From: Polaromonas sp.
GTDB taxonomy: Bacteria; Pseudomonadota; Gammaproteobacteria; Burkholderiales; Burkholderiaceae_C
DNA length: 63,356 nt
Direction of reading: 5' to 3'
NCBI GenBank assembly: GCA_013824015.1
Contig: PNNC01000192.1
Span: 1 to 63,356 of the forward strand
Shown: one piece after another, positions 1-9,608 of the stretch
How positions within the stretch are numbered: position 1 is the first letter of the stretch
Layout: the number at the start of each line of letters is the position of its first letter
Program-made: the position numbers and the translations under genes
Notes under the pieces: model-generated
Databases searched by the model: none
What the model saw: only the letters and a program-made list of their open reading frames with translations
What the model was told of the DNA's origin: nothing

Positions 1-118
1 TGAAGTGGCCGGACGGCACACACTGGGGCATTTCGACCTTCCCTTGCGCGGCTGCACCGTGACGCTGGACGGCCTGAAGGTGGTGGACGCCGGGCAACTG
101 TGCGGCGAGCTGGGCTGA
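1..118 (+). CDS. C-terminal end of a NicX-like (M29 aminopeptidase-type) ring-cleaving enzyme, partial
   Basis: Only the last 38 codons are present; the gene begins upstream of the window and stops with TGA at 116-118. The visible tail contains EVAGRHTLGHFDLPLRGCTV. This matches, from memory, the C-terminus of 2,5-dihydroxypyridine 5,6-dioxygenase (NicX), whose end has the same spacing of E-V-G-G, H-x-D-I/L-P-L-R and C-x-x-x-L-D. NicX belongs to a metalloenzyme family related to M29 aminopeptidases. The alpha/beta hydrolase gene starts 3 bases after this stop, so the two are surely cotranscribed. The true substrate cannot be told from the tail: the family also holds uncharacterised leucyl-aminopeptidase-like proteins. 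Confidence 0.5.
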   Translation, partial: EVAGRHTLGHFDLPLRGCTVTLDGLKVVDAGQLCGELG

Positions 119-121
119 GCC

Positions 122-904
122 ATGGTGCTGCCGGCGTTTATCGAGCAGGGCGAGGGCGATACCGCTGTTTTTCTGCTGCACGGCGTGGGTGGCGGCAAGG
201 AAGCCTGGGCGCGCAACCAGCCGGTCGTGGCGGCAGCAGGTTACAGGACGATCGCCTGGGACATGCCAGGGTATGGCGACTCCGAAGTCATTTCCCCGTG
301 CACCAACCTGCTGCTGGCCGATGCGCTGAAGCACCTGATCGTGCACATCGGCGCACATCGCAATGTGTTGCTGGGGCACAGCATGGGCGGCATGATCGCG
401 CAGGAACTGGCGGCGCGGCATCCCGCGCTGCTGCACGGCCTGGTGCTGTACAGCACGTCGCCGGCTTTCGGCAAGGCTGACGGCAGCTGGCAACAGCAGT
501 TCCTGCAAAGCCGTTTCGCACCGCTGGACCAGGGGCTGGGCATGGCCGGACTGGCCGGAAAAATAGTCCCGGGCATGTTTGCGCCCGACGCCGATCCGGC
601 GCGGCTGGCTGAAGCCGCTGCGCTGATGTCCCGCGTGCCCGCGCAAAGTTACCGCGCCGCGCTGTCTGCCATCGTGTCCTTCAACCGGCTGGCCGAGTTG
701 GGCGACCTGGCCGTCCCGACCTTGTGCCTGGCCGGAGAACTGGACCTCAACGCGCCACCCGCGGTGGCCGAAAAAATGGCCAGCCGCATCGCCGGCGCAC
801 GCTACCAATGCCTTCCCGGTGTGGGCCACATTGCCAACATCGAGCGGCCCGCGCTGTTCAACAGCGCGGTGCTGGCCTTTTTGAACCACCACTTTCCGAC
901 CTGA
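122..904 (+). CDS. alpha/beta hydrolase
   Basis: A 260-residue alpha/beta-hydrolase fold protein. It has the oxyanion-hole segment HGVGGG near residue 20, the nucleophile elbow GHSMGG with Ser87, an acidic residue in the GELDLN segment and the catalytic His236 in GVGHIANIERP. The length is normal for small carboxyl-ester or C-C bond hydrolases. It starts 3 bases after the NicX-like gene and is followed 14 bases later by an acyl-CoA dehydrogenase. It is therefore probably the second step of a ring-opening route, comparable to the deformylase NicD or a meta-cleavage hydrolase. The exact substrate is not readable from sequence. It has no signal peptide, so it is cytoplasmic. Confidence 0.8.
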   Translation: MVLPAFIEQGEGDTAVFLLHGVGGGKEAWARNQPVVAAAGYRTIAWDMPGYGDSEVISPCTNLLLADALKHLIVHIGAHRNVLLGHSMGGMIAQELAARHPALLHGLVLYSTSPAFGKADGSWQQQFLQSRFAPLDQGLGMAGLAGKIVPGMFAPDADPARLAEAAALMSRVPAQSYRAALSAIVSFNRLAELGDLAVPTLCLAGELDLNAPPAVAEKMASRIAGARYQCLPGVGHIANIERPALFNSAVLAFLNHHFPT

Positions 905-918
905 ACCGAGGACCTGCC

Positions 919-2205
919 ATGTCTGCCTTACCTGTTGCTTCATCACCGGCCGGCCGCTACACGCCGCCCTCGATCGCCGGCGATTACAGCGCGCTGACGT
1001 CCAAACAAAGCGAGCTGCTGGCGATTGCCTCGCGGCTGGGGCGCGAGAAGTTTGCGCCGCGCGCGCAGCAGATCGACCGCGATGCGGTGTTTCCCTTCGA
1101 GAACTATGCCGACCTGCGTGCGGCCGGCCTGCTCGGTATCTGCGTGCCCGAAGAACACGGCGGCTGGGGCGCCGACTTTGCCACCTATGTGATGACCGCC
1201 GCCGAAATCGGCCGGCACTGCGGCGCCACTGCGCTGACGCTGAACATGCATGTGAGCTCGACCATGTGGACCGGCTTCATCGCCGACGACCTCGACATGA
1301 CGCCGGCGCAGCGCGCCAGCCACGAGGCGCACCGCAAGATGCATTACCGGCGCGTGGTGGAGGAGGGCAAGGTTTATTCGCAGCCTTTCTCTGAAGGCGG
1401 CGCCGCGGCAGCTGGCAAGGCGCCCTTTGGCACCCTGGCCAAAAAGGTGGAAGGCGGTTACCTCGTCAATGGCAAGAAGATTTTTGCCTCGCTGGCCGGT
1501 GCCGCCGACTACTACGGCATCTTGTGCACGCTGGACAAGCCGGGCGCCACGCAGCGCGATTCGCTCTACCTCGCGGTGGACAAAAACCTCGAAGGCGTCA
1601 GCGTCACCGGCGACTGGGATCCGCTGGGCATGCGCGGCACGGTCTCGCGCACGCTGATTTTCAAGGACGTGTTTGTGCCCGAAATCGAGCGCCTGATTCC
1701 CGAGGGTGTGTATGCCCAGGCTGCGCTGCGCTGGCCGCACATGTTTGCCACGCTGTCGCCGACCTACATGGGCATTGCGCAGGCAGCCTACGACTTCACG
1801 GTGCAGTACCTGCGCGGCGAGGTGCCGGGTACACCGCCGGTCAAGCGCCGCATGTACCCGACCAAACAGATCGCGGTGGCCGAAATGAAGGTCCGGCTCG
1901 AGCAGACCCGCGCGATTTTTCTGCAGAATGCCCGCGCCGCCCGCGTTGATCCTTCGAAGGAAATCCGCCTCGGGCTGTATGCGGCGCATTACACCATCAT
2001 GGAAAACGCCAACGAAATCTGCCGCCTCGCGGTGCGCACCTGCGGCGGGCAGTCGATGCTCAAGAGCCTGCCGCTGGAGCGCATGTACCGCGATTCGCGC
2101 TGCGGCTCACTGATGCTGCCGTGGACCGCCGAACTCTGCATCGACCGGCTGGGCCGCGAATGCCTGTACGAGCCGGGCGAGCAGGACGAGCCGGCCGTGC
2201 TCTAG
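919..2205 (+). CDS. acyl-CoA dehydrogenase
   Basis: A 428-residue acyl-CoA dehydrogenase, an FAD enzyme that introduces an alpha,beta double bond into an acyl-CoA. I chose the ATG at 919, preceded by GAGGAC, rather than earlier in-frame starts that would overlap the hydrolase gene. The N-terminal helical domain (LGREKFAPRAQQIDRDAVFP), the middle beta domain with YSQPFSEGG and NGKKIFASLAGAADYY, and the C-terminal helical domain with RTCGGQSMLKSLPLERMYRDS can all be seen. The C-terminus lacks the usual YGGT/YEGT-N-E motif and instead carries RMYRDSRCGSLMLPW, so this is a divergent branch. The ligase gene follows 11 bases later, so this looks like one operon for activation and oxidation of an acid. 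Confidence 0.85.
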   Translation: MSALPVASSPAGRYTPPSIAGDYSALTSKQSELLAIASRLGREKFAPRAQQIDRDAVFPFENYADLRAAGLLGICVPEEHGGWGADFATYVMTAAEIGRHCGATALTLNMHVSSTMWTGFIADDLDMTPAQRASHEAHRKMHYRRVVEEGKVYSQPFSEGGAAAAGKAPFGTLAKKVEGGYLVNGKKIFASLAGAADYYGILCTLDKPGATQRDSLYLAVDKNLEGVSVTGDWDPLGMRGTVSRTLIFKDVFVPEIERLIPEGVYAQAALRWPHMFATLSPTYMGIAQAAYDFTVQYLRGEVPGTPPVKRRMYPTKQIAVAEMKVRLEQTRAIFLQNARAARVDPSKEIRLGLYAAHYTIMENANEICRLAVRTCGGQSMLKSLPLERMYRDSRCGSLMLPWTAELCIDRLGRECLYEPGEQDEPAVL

Positions 2206-2216
2206 CTGGATCAGCG

Positions 2217-3692
2217 ATGGATCTGGCTTCGGTCATCCACCGGCACGCGCGGCGTTCACCGGACCAGCTGGCGCTGCACCATGAAGGCCGCGACATCTCT
2301 TATGCGCAGCTCTGGCAGCGTATCGAGGCGGCGACCGCCGCGCTGGACGCGGCCGGCGTGCGACCTGGCGACCGCGTCGCCTGGCTGGGTCTGAACCACC
2401 CCGATCTGCTGGTGCTACTGTTTGCGCTGGCGCGCCTGGGGGCGATCCTGCTGCCGCTGAACTACCGCCTGGCGGCACCGGAACATGTGGCCATCCTCGC
2501 GCATGCGGGCGTGCGCCTGCTGGTGGCCGACCCGGCGCACGCGGACGCCGCCTCGACCCTGGTGGTGCAGGCCGGCTGCAACTTTCTGCCGGCAGCTGAA
2601 CTGGCAGGCACCGCCTCGGGCGGCGGCGCTCCTGCGCTGCACGGCAGCGCAGCGTCACCGGTGTTGCTGGTCTATACCTCGGGAACCAGCGGCCAGCCCA
2701 AGGGCGTGTTGCACAGCCAGTCCGGGCTGGTCTGGAACTGCCTGATCTCCACCCATGCGCATGAGCTGACAGCGGATGACCATGTGCTCAGCACGCTGCC
2801 GATGTTCCATGTGGGCGGGCTCTGCATCCAGACCCTGCCGGCCCTGCATGCTGGCGCGTCGGTCACCTTGCACAGCCGTTTCGATGCCGGCGCCTGGCTG
2901 GCCGACGTGGGTCGCCGGCGACCCAGCCTGTCGCTGCTGGTGCCGGCCACGCTGCGCGCGGTGATCGACCACCCTGCGTTTGCCGCGACCGACCTGTCGC
3001 CGCTCAGGATGTTGTCCACGGGTTCCTCGACGATTCCTGTTTCCATGATGGCGGCCTTCCATGCGCGCGGCGTGCCGGTGGGACAGGTTTATGGCGCCAC
3101 CGAGACCGGACCGGTGTCGATCTACCTGCGCCGCGACGAGGCCATGCAACGGCTCGGTTCCGCCGGCCGCGCCGGGCTTCACATCGAGATCCGCCTGATG
3201 GACGAGTCGGGCCGTCCGGTGGCGACGGGCCAGGTTGGCGAAGTGTGGGTGCGCGGCCCGAACCTGCTGTGCGGCTACTGGAAAGACCCCGCCAATCCGG
3301 CATTTGCCGACGGCTGGTTTCACACGGGCGACCTGGCGCGTTGTGATGACGCGGGTTTTTACGAGATCGTCGGGCGCTCCAAGGACATGATCATCTCGGG
3401 CGGCGAAAACGTCTACCCGGCAGAGATCGAAAACCTGCTGGCCGACTGCCCGATGATTCGGGAAGCTGCCGTGGTGGGCCAGCCCGATGCGCGCTGGGGC
3501 GAGGTGGTGGTGGCCGTGGTGGTCCGGGCATCCGGCGCCGCGCTGGACGCCGACGGCGTGATGCGGCTTTTCGAGGGCAAGCTGGCCCGCTTCAAGCACC
3601 CCAAGCGCATTGTTTTTTGTGATGCCTTGCCCAAAACCGCCCTGGGCAAGGTGCAAAAGGCCGGCCTGCTGGCCAGCCTCGCTGCTCAGTAG
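2217..3692 (+). CDS. AMP-dependent acyl-CoA synthetase/ligase
   Basis: A 491-residue ANL-superfamily enzyme that activates a carboxylic acid with ATP and joins it to CoA. The phosphate-binding loop VYTSGTSGQPKG, the adenine site YGATETGPVS, the GYWKD and WFHTGDLARCDDAGFYEIVGR core motifs, and the C-terminal catalytic lysine region KTALGKVQK are all present. I chose the ATG at 2217, 11 bases after the dehydrogenase stop, because the residues upstream in this frame overlap that gene and do not resemble the family. Its last 7 bases overlap the end of the convergent FadB-like gene. It resembles medium-chain or aromatic acid ligases; the substrate is unknown. Confidence 0.87.
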   Translation: MDLASVIHRHARRSPDQLALHHEGRDISYAQLWQRIEAATAALDAAGVRPGDRVAWLGLNHPDLLVLLFALARLGAILLPLNYRLAAPEHVAILAHAGVRLLVADPAHADAASTLVVQAGCNFLPAAELAGTASGGGAPALHGSAASPVLLVYTSGTSGQPKGVLHSQSGLVWNCLISTHAHELTADDHVLSTLPMFHVGGLCIQTLPALHAGASVTLHSRFDAGAWLADVGRRRPSLSLLVPATLRAVIDHPAFAATDLSPLRMLSTGSSTIPVSMMAAFHARGVPVGQVYGATETGPVSIYLRRDEAMQRLGSAGRAGLHIEIRLMDESGRPVATGQVGEVWVRGPNLLCGYWKDPANPAFADGWFHTGDLARCDDAGFYEIVGRSKDMIISGGENVYPAEIENLLADCPMIREAAVVGQPDARWGEVVVAVVVRASGAALDADGVMRLFEGKLARFKHPKRIVFCDALPKTALGKVQKAGLLASLAAQ

Positions 3693-5845
3693 ACTGGCTG
3701 GTACTTGCTGATCGTGGCCTTGACCTGATCGCTGAGCACAAAACCCGGACCGTACTTCGCTGCCAGCTCGCCAGCCCGCTGCTCAAAAGCGTCCATGCCC
3801 ATGCCATAGATGAACTGCATCGCCCCGCCGGTCCAGGCCGGAAAGCCAATGCCGAAGATCGAGCCGATGTTGGCATCGTGGACGCTGGTCAGCACGTTTT
3901 CACTGAGACAGCGCGCGGTTTCGACGGCTTGCCGGTACAGCAGGCGGTCCTTGATGTCCGTGATGTCCCAGGCCACGCCGGCTTGTTCGAACAGCGGCTT
4001 GAGTTCAGGCCACAGGGATTTCTTCGCGCCCTTTTCCTCGGGATAGTCGTAGAAGCCGGCACCGGCGACCCGGCCGTTGCGGTCGAACTCCTTGACCATG
4101 CGTTCGACAATCAACTCACCAGGCGTCGCGATATAGGTTTTGCCTTCAGCCACGTAGTCGGCGCGGGTCTGGTCCAGCACATGCACGCTCAATGACAGTG
4201 CGGTTTCGTCCAGCACGGCCAGCGGGCCGACCGGCATGCCGCACTGGATGCCGGCGTTTTCAATCACTGCCGCTGGAATGCCTTCGCCCAGCATGGCCGC
4301 GCCTTCCATCACAAAGGTACCAAAGGTGCGGCTGGTGTAGAAGCCGCGCGAATCGTTGACCACAATCGGAATCTTGCCCAGCGCCTGCACGTAGTCGAAG
4401 GCGCGCGCCACGGTTTCATCGTCGGTCTGTTTGCCGCGGATGATCTCGACCAGCTTCATCTTGTCCACCGGGCTGAAGAAGTGGATGCCGATGAACTTGT
4501 CCGGGTGCGCGCTCGCCGTGGCCAGGCCGCTGATCGGCAGGGTCGAGGTGTTGGACGCAAAAAATCCGCCGGGCGCCAGCAAGGGTTCGGCCTGCTGCGT
4601 GACCTTGGCCTTGAGATCGCGGCGCTCGAACACCGCCTCGATGATCAGGTCACAGCCCGCCAGGTCCGCCACCTGGTCGGTGGCCTGGATGCGTGAAAGC
4701 AGGGCGCCCTGCTCAGCCGGGGCCATGCGACCCTTGTCCACCCGCGCCTGTGCGAGTCGGGCGCTGTAGGCCTTGCCGGCATCGGCCTTGTCCTGGCTCA
4801 CGTCCTTGAGCACGGTGCGGATGCCACGGGCAGCCTGCGCCCAGGCAATGCCCGCACCCATCATGCCGGCGCCCAGCAGGCCGACTTTCTGCGGTTTGTA
4901 GCGCGGGACATCTTTCGGACGTGAGCGGCCCGACTTGATCGCGTTCATGTTGAAGAAAAAGGTGTTGATCATGTTCTTGGCCACCGGGCTCACGATCAGC
5001 CTGGCCAGGTAACGCGACTCGATGCGCAGCGCCGTGTCGAAATCGACCTGCGCACCCTCGACCATGGCGGCCAGCGCGTATTCCGGGGCTGGGTACAGGC
5101 CACGGGTTTTCTGCTTGAGCACGGCCGGCGCCACGGCCAGCATGCCGGCGATCTTCGGGTTGGCCGGTGTGCCGCCGGGCATCTTGTAGTTCTTGTCGTC
5201 CCACGGGTGGTGTGCCGGTGCGGCGGCGCCGTCATGCCGCGTTATCCAGGCCAGTGCCGCCGGGCGCAGGGCAGCGGCATCGGGGACCAGTTCGTGCACC
5301 AGGCCGAGCTCCAGCGCCTCACGCGGGTTGAACAGCTTGCTCTCCAGGATAAAAGGCTGGGCGCCCATCAGGCCGAGCAGCCGTGTCATCTTGGTGATGC
5401 CGCTGGCGCCGGGAATCAGGCCCAGCGTGATTTCAGGCAGGCCGAACTGGATCTTGTTGTCGTCCACCGCCACGCGGTAGTGGCCGACCAGCGCCACCTC
5501 CCAGCCGCCGCCCAGCGCCGTGCCGTTGAGGCAGCTGACCACCGGTTTGCCCAGCGTCTCCAGCGTGCGGAAGTTTTTCTTGGTTTGTTCGATTTCCTGG
5601 AACACCTGCGCAGCGTCCGAGGTTTGCAGCCGCATCGTGGCCTTGAGGTCGGCGCCGGCGAAAAAAGTCGTTTTGTTCGATGCCAGCACAATGCCGCGTA
5701 TCGCCTCCCTGTCTTTCAGCACCTGCGCGGTGGCTTCGGTCAGGTCCTTCTGCCACTGGTCACACATGGTGTTGACCGGTGAGCCTTCCTCGTCGAAGGT
5801 GAGGGTCGCGATGCCGTCGCTCAGTTCGTACTTGATGGTTTTCAT
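3686..5845 (-). CDS. bifunctional enoyl-CoA hydratase / 3-hydroxyacyl-CoA dehydrogenase
   Basis: A 719-residue beta-oxidation multi-enzyme of the FadB/FadJ type. Residues 1-200 are the crotonase domain, with the oxyanion-hole segments FFAGADLKA and NGTALGGGWEVAL. The NAD-binding fold starts with LLGAGMMGAGIAW, and the dehydrogenase motif IGIHFFSPVDKMKLVEIIRG carries the catalytic His. C-terminal helical domains complete the protein. It hydrates enoyl-CoA and oxidises the 3-hydroxyacyl-CoA. I chose the start at 5845 because an upstream in-frame start would reach into the thiolase gene. It lies 35 bases downstream of the thiolase gene on the same strand, an inverted fadAB pair. The gap between them is almost wholly a dispersed repeat. 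Confidence 0.92.
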   Translation of the reverse strand: MKTIKYELSDGIATLTFDEEGSPVNTMCDQWQKDLTEATAQVLKDREAIRGIVLASNKTTFFAGADLKATMRLQTSDAAQVFQEIEQTKKNFRTLETLGKPVVSCLNGTALGGGWEVALVGHYRVAVDDNKIQFGLPEITLGLIPGASGITKMTRLLGLMGAQPFILESKLFNPREALELGLVHELVPDAAALRPAALAWITRHDGAAAPAHHPWDDKNYKMPGGTPANPKIAGMLAVAPAVLKQKTRGLYPAPEYALAAMVEGAQVDFDTALRIESRYLARLIVSPVAKNMINTFFFNMNAIKSGRSRPKDVPRYKPQKVGLLGAGMMGAGIAWAQAARGIRTVLKDVSQDKADAGKAYSARLAQARVDKGRMAPAEQGALLSRIQATDQVADLAGCDLIIEAVFERRDLKAKVTQQAEPLLAPGGFFASNTSTLPISGLATASAHPDKFIGIHFFSPVDKMKLVEIIRGKQTDDETVARAFDYVQALGKIPIVVNDSRGFYTSRTFGTFVMEGAAMLGEGIPAAVIENAGIQCGMPVGPLAVLDETALSLSVHVLDQTRADYVAEGKTYIATPGELIVERMVKEFDRNGRVAGAGFYDYPEEKGAKKSLWPELKPLFEQAGVAWDITDIKDRLLYRQAVETARCLSENVLTSVHDANIGSIFGIGFPAWTGGAMQFIYGMGMDAFEQRAGELAAKYGPGFVLSDQVKATISKYQPVY

Positions 5846-5852
5846 TTCTTCT

Positions 5853-5878
5853 CCGTTCGCCCTGAGCTTGTCGAGGGG
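5853..5878. repeat. dispersed repeat, CCTGAGCTTGTCGA type
   Basis: The gap between the thiolase stop and the FadB-like start holds CCGTTCGCCCTGAGCTTGTC followed by GAGGGG. This is one arm of a short interspersed repeat common in proteobacterial genomes, whose usual core is TGAGC(C/T)TGTCGAAG. A related copy sits at 21160-21258. Confidence 0.6.
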
Positions 5879-5880
5879 CA

Positions 5881-7086
5881 TCAAATTCTTTCGATGATGG
5901 TGGCTATGCCCATGCCGCCGCCCACACACAGCGTGGCCAGGCCGTAACGCAGCTTGCGCCGGTGCAGCTCGTCGATCAGGGTGCCGAGGATCATCGCGCC
6001 GGTCGCGCCCAGCGGATGGCCCATCGCAATCGCGCCGCCGTTGACGTTGACCTTGTCGTGCGGCACCTTCATTTCCTTCATGAAACGCATCACGACCGCC
6101 GCAAAAGCCTCGTTGACCTCGAACAGGTCGATCTGGTCTATCGTCAGCCCGGCCTTGGCCAGCGCCTTGCGCGCCGCCGGCATCGGGCCGGTCAGCATGA
6201 TGGTCGGGTCGGCGCCACTGAGGGCAGCCGCCACGATGCGGGCGCGCGGCGTCAGCCCATGGATTTTCCCGGCGGCTTCGGAGCCGACCAGCACCGCGGC
6301 TGCGCCATCGACGATGCCCGAGGAATTGCCGGCATGGTGGACATGGTGGATGCGTTCGACCTGCGGGTAACGCGTGAGCGCCACCTGGTCGAAACCCATG
6401 CCGCCCATCTGTTCAAACGCCGGCCTGAGCGCGGCCAGCCCTTCGAGCGTGGTGTGCGGTTTGATGAATTCGTCCTGCGCGAGGATGGTCTGGTCGAGGA
6501 AGTCTTTCACCGGCACCACCGAGCGGTCGAAATAACCGGCCTCGCGCGCCCTGGCGGCGCGCTTCTGGCTCTCCATCGCAAAAGCATCGACGTCGGCGCG
6601 GCTGAAACCCTCGATGGTGGCAATCAGGTCGGCGCCTATGCCTTGCGGCACAAAAGCGGTGGCGCTGTTGGTTTCCGGGTCTTGCGCCCAGGCGCCGCCG
6701 TCCGAGCCGATGGGCACGCGGCTCATGCTCTCGACGCCGCCGGCCACCACCAGGTCTTCCCAGCCGGAGCGTACCTTCTGGGCCGCCATGTTGACCGCCT
6801 CCAGGCCGGAGGCGCAAAAGCGGTTGACCTGCACGCCCGAGGCGCGGAAGTCCCATCCGGCCTTGAGCGCGGCGACCTTCGCGATGACAGAGCCCTGCTC
6901 GCCGATGGGCGACACCACCCCCATGACCACGTCGTCCACCTGCGCGGTGTCGAAGCCGTTGCGCCGCTGCAGTTCGGTCAGCACACCGGCCAGCAGGTTG
7001 ACCGGTTTGACCTCATGCAGGCTGCCGTCCTTTTTGCCTTTGCCGCGCGGCGTGCGGATGGCGTCGTAGATCAATGCTTCGGTCAT
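5881..7086 (-). CDS. acetyl-CoA acyltransferase (thiolase)
   Basis: A 401-residue thiolase that cleaves 3-ketoacyl-CoA with CoA to release acetyl-CoA. The acylated cysteine is Cys91 in [14 protein letters not shown]. The C-terminal half has [16 protein letters not shown] with the catalytic His, and the second cysteine in [12 protein letters not shown]. Length and motifs are standard for the FadA/PaaJ group. It is the first gene of a leftward pair with the FadB-like gene and is divergent from the acyl-CoA dehydrogenase at 7203, with a shared promoter region of 116 bases. All three would be expected to act in one beta-oxidation set. Confidence 0.93.
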   Translation of the reverse strand: MTEALIYDAIRTPRGKGKKDGSLHEVKPVNLLAGVLTELQRRNGFDTAQVDDVVMGVVSPIGEQGSVIAKVAALKAGWDFRASGVQVNRFCASGLEAVNMAAQKVRSGWEDLVVAGGVESMSRVPIGSDGGAWAQDPETNSATAFVPQGIGADLIATIEGFSRADVDAFAMESQKRAARAREAGYFDRSVVPVKDFLDQTILAQDEFIKPHTTLEGLAALRPAFEQMGGMGFDQVALTRYPQVERIHHVHHAGNSSGIVDGAAAVLVGSEAAGKIHGLTPRARIVAAALSGADPTIMLTGPMPAARKALAKAGLTIDQIDLFEVNEAFAAVVMRFMKEMKVPHDKVNVNGGAIAMGHPLGATGAMILGTLIDELHRRKLRYGLATLCVGGGMGIATIIERI

Positions 7087-7202
7087 GGCAGGCTCCTGCG
7101 GAATACGGTGGTCGCAACGGGTTCAGGAACGAGTATATTCATTTCACCAAGCAAACGCTTTTCATAAATAGGGCTACGGCCTTCAATCCGACAGGTGAAC
7201 CC

Positions 7203-8366
7203 ATGATCGACCGCAGTCTTTTTACCAGCGACCATGAAGCCTTCCGTGACGCCTTCCGCAAGTTCTGCGACAAGGAGATCGCGCCTTTCCACGAGGCGTG
7301 GGAGGAGCAGGGTTACGTGGACCGCGCAGTATGGAACAAGGCCGGTGACAACGGTTTTTTGTGCATGACCATGCCGGAAGCTTATGGCGGATCGGGGGCC
7401 GACAAGCTGTATTCGGTGGTGCAGATGGAAGAACTCGCGCGCGGCGGCTACAGCGGCATCGGCTACAGCCTGCACAGCGAAATTGTGGCGCCCTACCTGC
7501 TGCATTACGGCACCGAAGCGCAAAAGCGCAAGTACCTGCCCCAACTGGCCAGTGGCGAGATGGTGGGGGCGATTGCGATGAGCGAACCGGCTGCCGGCTC
7601 GGATTTGCAGGGCGTGAAGACCACCGCCATCAAACAGCCTGACGGCAGCTACCTGCTCAATGGCAGCAAGACCTTCATCACCAATGGCTGGCACGCGGAC
7701 CTGGTGGTGGTGGTGGCCAAGACCAACCCGGCGGCAGGCGCCAAGGGCACCAGCCTGCTGCTGGTTGAACGTGGCATGCCGGGCTTTTCGGTCGGGAAGC
7801 GGCTGAAAAAACTGGGGCTCAAGGCGCAGGACACCTCAGAGCTGTTTTTCTCGGATGTGACGGTTCCGGCCGACATGCTGCTGGGCGGCGAGGCGCATGA
7901 AAACCGCGGCTTCATTTGCCTGATGGAGCAACTGCCCTGGGAGCGGCTGCAGATCGCGATCACGGCGGTGGCCTCGGCGCAGGCGGCCATTGACTGGACG
8001 GTGGACTATGTGAAGGAGCGCAAGGTGTTCGGCCAGCCGGTGGCCAGCTACCAGAACACGCGTTACACCCTGGCCGAGCTGCAGACGCAGGTGCAGGTGG
8101 CGCGTGTCTTTATCGACAAGTGCACCGAGCTGCTGGCCGGCGACCGGCTGGACACAGCCACAGCCAGCATGGCCAAGTACTGGACCACCGACCTGCAGTG
8201 CAAGGTGATGGATGAATGCGTGCAGCTGTTCGGCGGTTACGGCTACATGTGGGAGTACCCGATCACGCGCGCCTACGCCGATGCGCGTGTGCAGCGGATT
8301 TATGGCGGCACCAACGAGATCATGAAGGAAGTGATCTCGCGGGCGATGGGACTGGGCAGCAAATAG
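7203..8366 (+). CDS. acyl-CoA dehydrogenase
   Basis: A 387-residue acyl-CoA dehydrogenase with complete N-terminal, middle ([16 protein letters not shown], then [15 protein letters not shown]) and C-terminal domains. The C-terminal signature reads [12 protein letters not shown], with Gly where medium-chain enzymes carry the catalytic Glu. The Glu in LPWERL, the position used by isovaleryl- and long-chain-type enzymes, is the likely base (inference). I chose the ATG at 7203 because the upstream part of the reading frame overlaps the thiolase promoter. It is divergent from the thiolase gene and followed by a terminator-like hairpin. Confidence 0.92.
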   Translation: MIDRSLFTSDHEAFRDAFRKFCDKEIAPFHEAWEEQGYVDRAVWNKAGDNGFLCMTMPEAYGGSGADKLYSVVQMEELARGGYSGIGYSLHSEIVAPYLLHYGTEAQKRKYLPQLASGEMVGAIAMSEPAAGSDLQGVKTTAIKQPDGSYLLNGSKTFITNGWHADLVVVVAKTNPAAGAKGTSLLLVERGMPGFSVGKRLKKLGLKAQDTSELFFSDVTVPADMLLGGEAHENRGFICLMEQLPWERLQIAITAVASAQAAIDWTVDYVKERKVFGQPVASYQNTRYTLAELQTQVQVARVFIDKCTELLAGDRLDTATASMAKYWTTDLQCKVMDECVQLFGGYGYMWEYPITRAYADARVQRIYGGTNEIMKEVISRAMGLGSK

Positions 8367-8376
8367 GTCACGCCAA

Positions 8377-8408
8377 AAAAAAGCCCCGTTGCCTCAAGGC
8401 AGCGGGGC
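8377..8408 (-). terminator. Rho-independent terminator for the 56-residue membrane protein gene
   Basis: The stem GCCCCGTTGCC/GGCAGCGGGGC with loop TCAA lies at 8383-8408. The A-run on the plus strand just left of it (8375-8382) becomes a U-run in leftward transcripts. It may also slow rightward reading from the dehydrogenase gene, but there is no T-run on that side. Confidence 0.75.
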
Positions 8409-8454
8409 GGGGGGCCGGCGCAGGCCTGCGTGATGCAGGCTGGATCTTTGCCGG

Positions 8455-8625
8455 TCAGGACGGGTCTTTGCTGCGTGTGCGGCTGACCGCGCTGAAGATG
8501 CCGATGCCCAGAAAAATCAGTGCACCGATGCCGATGTACAGATGCGGAACACCCGCGACCACAGCGGCCCAGATGACGCCGCCCAGAAAAATCACAAACC
8601 CGATCATGTAAAGCGCGAAAGACAT
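8455..8625 (-). CDS. small two-helix membrane protein
   Basis: A 56-residue hypothetical protein starting MSFALYMIGFVIFLGGVIWA. Two hydrophobic helices (about residues 2-20 and 27-45) are separated by a short loop GVPHLY, and the tail is positively charged (SRTRSKDPS). I chose the ATG at 8625 because it has a strong Shine-Dalgarno GGAGG 6-7 bases upstream. It has its own terminator on the left. I do not recognise a function; proteins of this kind are widespread small inner-membrane proteins of Burkholderiales. Confidence 0.7.
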   Translation of the reverse strand: MSFALYMIGFVIFLGGVIWAAVVAGVPHLYIGIGALIFLGIGIFSAVSRTRSKDPS

Positions 8626-8652
8626 GGCTTCCTCCAGAAGTTGATGTCGCAA

Positions 8653-8978
8653 GTGTGACCATCTCCCGGGATGGCGCCTATCGGTTGCCGGCTTTTAACG
8701 CTGTGGGAGCCGGCCTACTGGACTGGTTGCAGGATGAGTGTCTGGCGAAAGTTCTAAAACGAAGAATTTCCTGTGGTCTAAAGATTTATGAGGCTTCTTC
8801 ACGGGAGAAATTCATCACAACACCACGGTTCAAAATGCCTGTATCAGAACGTGACAGCCTGTAATGAAAAGAATACGATTGGATCCAAAGGGGGAGATGC
8901 CCTGAACCCCCGGATAACTCGAATGACGTTTTGCAAGTAGGTCGGACGACCTCATACAAACCCACACCGGACACCGCC
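8653..8978. other. intergenic region of 326 bases, no gene seen
   Basis: Short reading frames here have no recognisable protein features. The stretch is less GC-rich than its surroundings and would hold the promoters for the divergent small membrane protein and the 209-residue gene. A 6-bp inverted repeat AGGTCG/CGACCT with a two-base spacer lies at 8939-8952, 27 bases before the rightward start. It could be an operator or leader hairpin. Confidence 0.5.
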
Positions 8979-9608
8979 ATGTCATTCTTTCAAAGCCTTT
9001 TTTCCTCATCGCAGGCAGGCGCCCGCGAAAGCGTCGGTGGACCCGAGACCGGGCCCGTCAAGATGAATCTCGACGAACGCATGGCGTTCCGGCGGGAAAT
9101 GCTTTTTGACTCGGTCAAAAGCACCATGGAGAGCCGCGGCATTCTGAGTGCCAGTTATCGCTTCAAGGTGGTGCGCGCCGACAAGCGTGGCCACAGCTTT
9201 GTGGTCATGGTCGATCTGTCGACCGACTTCATGGATGGTGAGCAGGGCCAGCAGCGTCCGCTGATGGCGCTGGGGGACGCAATCCGGAAAAATGCGCTGT
9301 CACGTTACGGCATCGGTGTGCCGGCGGTTTACTGGCGCGTCAATGAAGAGATCAAGGGTTTCGATCCGCAGCGTGCTGAGGATGCCCCTTCCAGCGCCGC
9401 CACGCCGGAGGCCATCCGTTCGTCCAACATGCGCAAATACGAACGAGCCACGGCCCAGGAACTGGCGGCATTCGAGGCTGCCTGGCAAAAAAGCAGCGAG
9501 CTGTCCATCGGCGACCGCACTTACTCGTCCGATCTGGCGCCTTTGGGCACGGACGGCAAGGACAGTGTCCGGGACAGCGGCGCCGACAGCGCTCGCGACA
9601 GCCGCTAG
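8979..9608 (+). CDS. conserved hypothetical protein
   Basis: A 209-residue hydrophilic protein starting MSFFQSLFSSSQ. I chose the ATG at 8979. The central part (about residues 35-125) looks like a compact alpha/beta domain, with SYRFKVVRADKRGHSFVVMVDLS and YGIGVPAVYWRVNEEI. The tail is rich in Ser, Asp and Ala and probably disordered. No signal peptide or catalytic motif is visible. It stands alone between the small membrane protein and the methyltransferase. I do not recognise the family. Confidence 0.65.
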   Translation: MSFFQSLFSSSQAGARESVGGPETGPVKMNLDERMAFRREMLFDSVKSTMESRGILSASYRFKVVRADKRGHSFVVMVDLSTDFMDGEQGQQRPLMALGDAIRKNALSRYGIGVPAVYWRVNEEIKGFDPQRAEDAPSSAATPEAIRSSNMRKYERATAQELAAFEAAWQKSSELSIGDRTYSSDLAPLGTDGKDSVRDSGADSARDSR

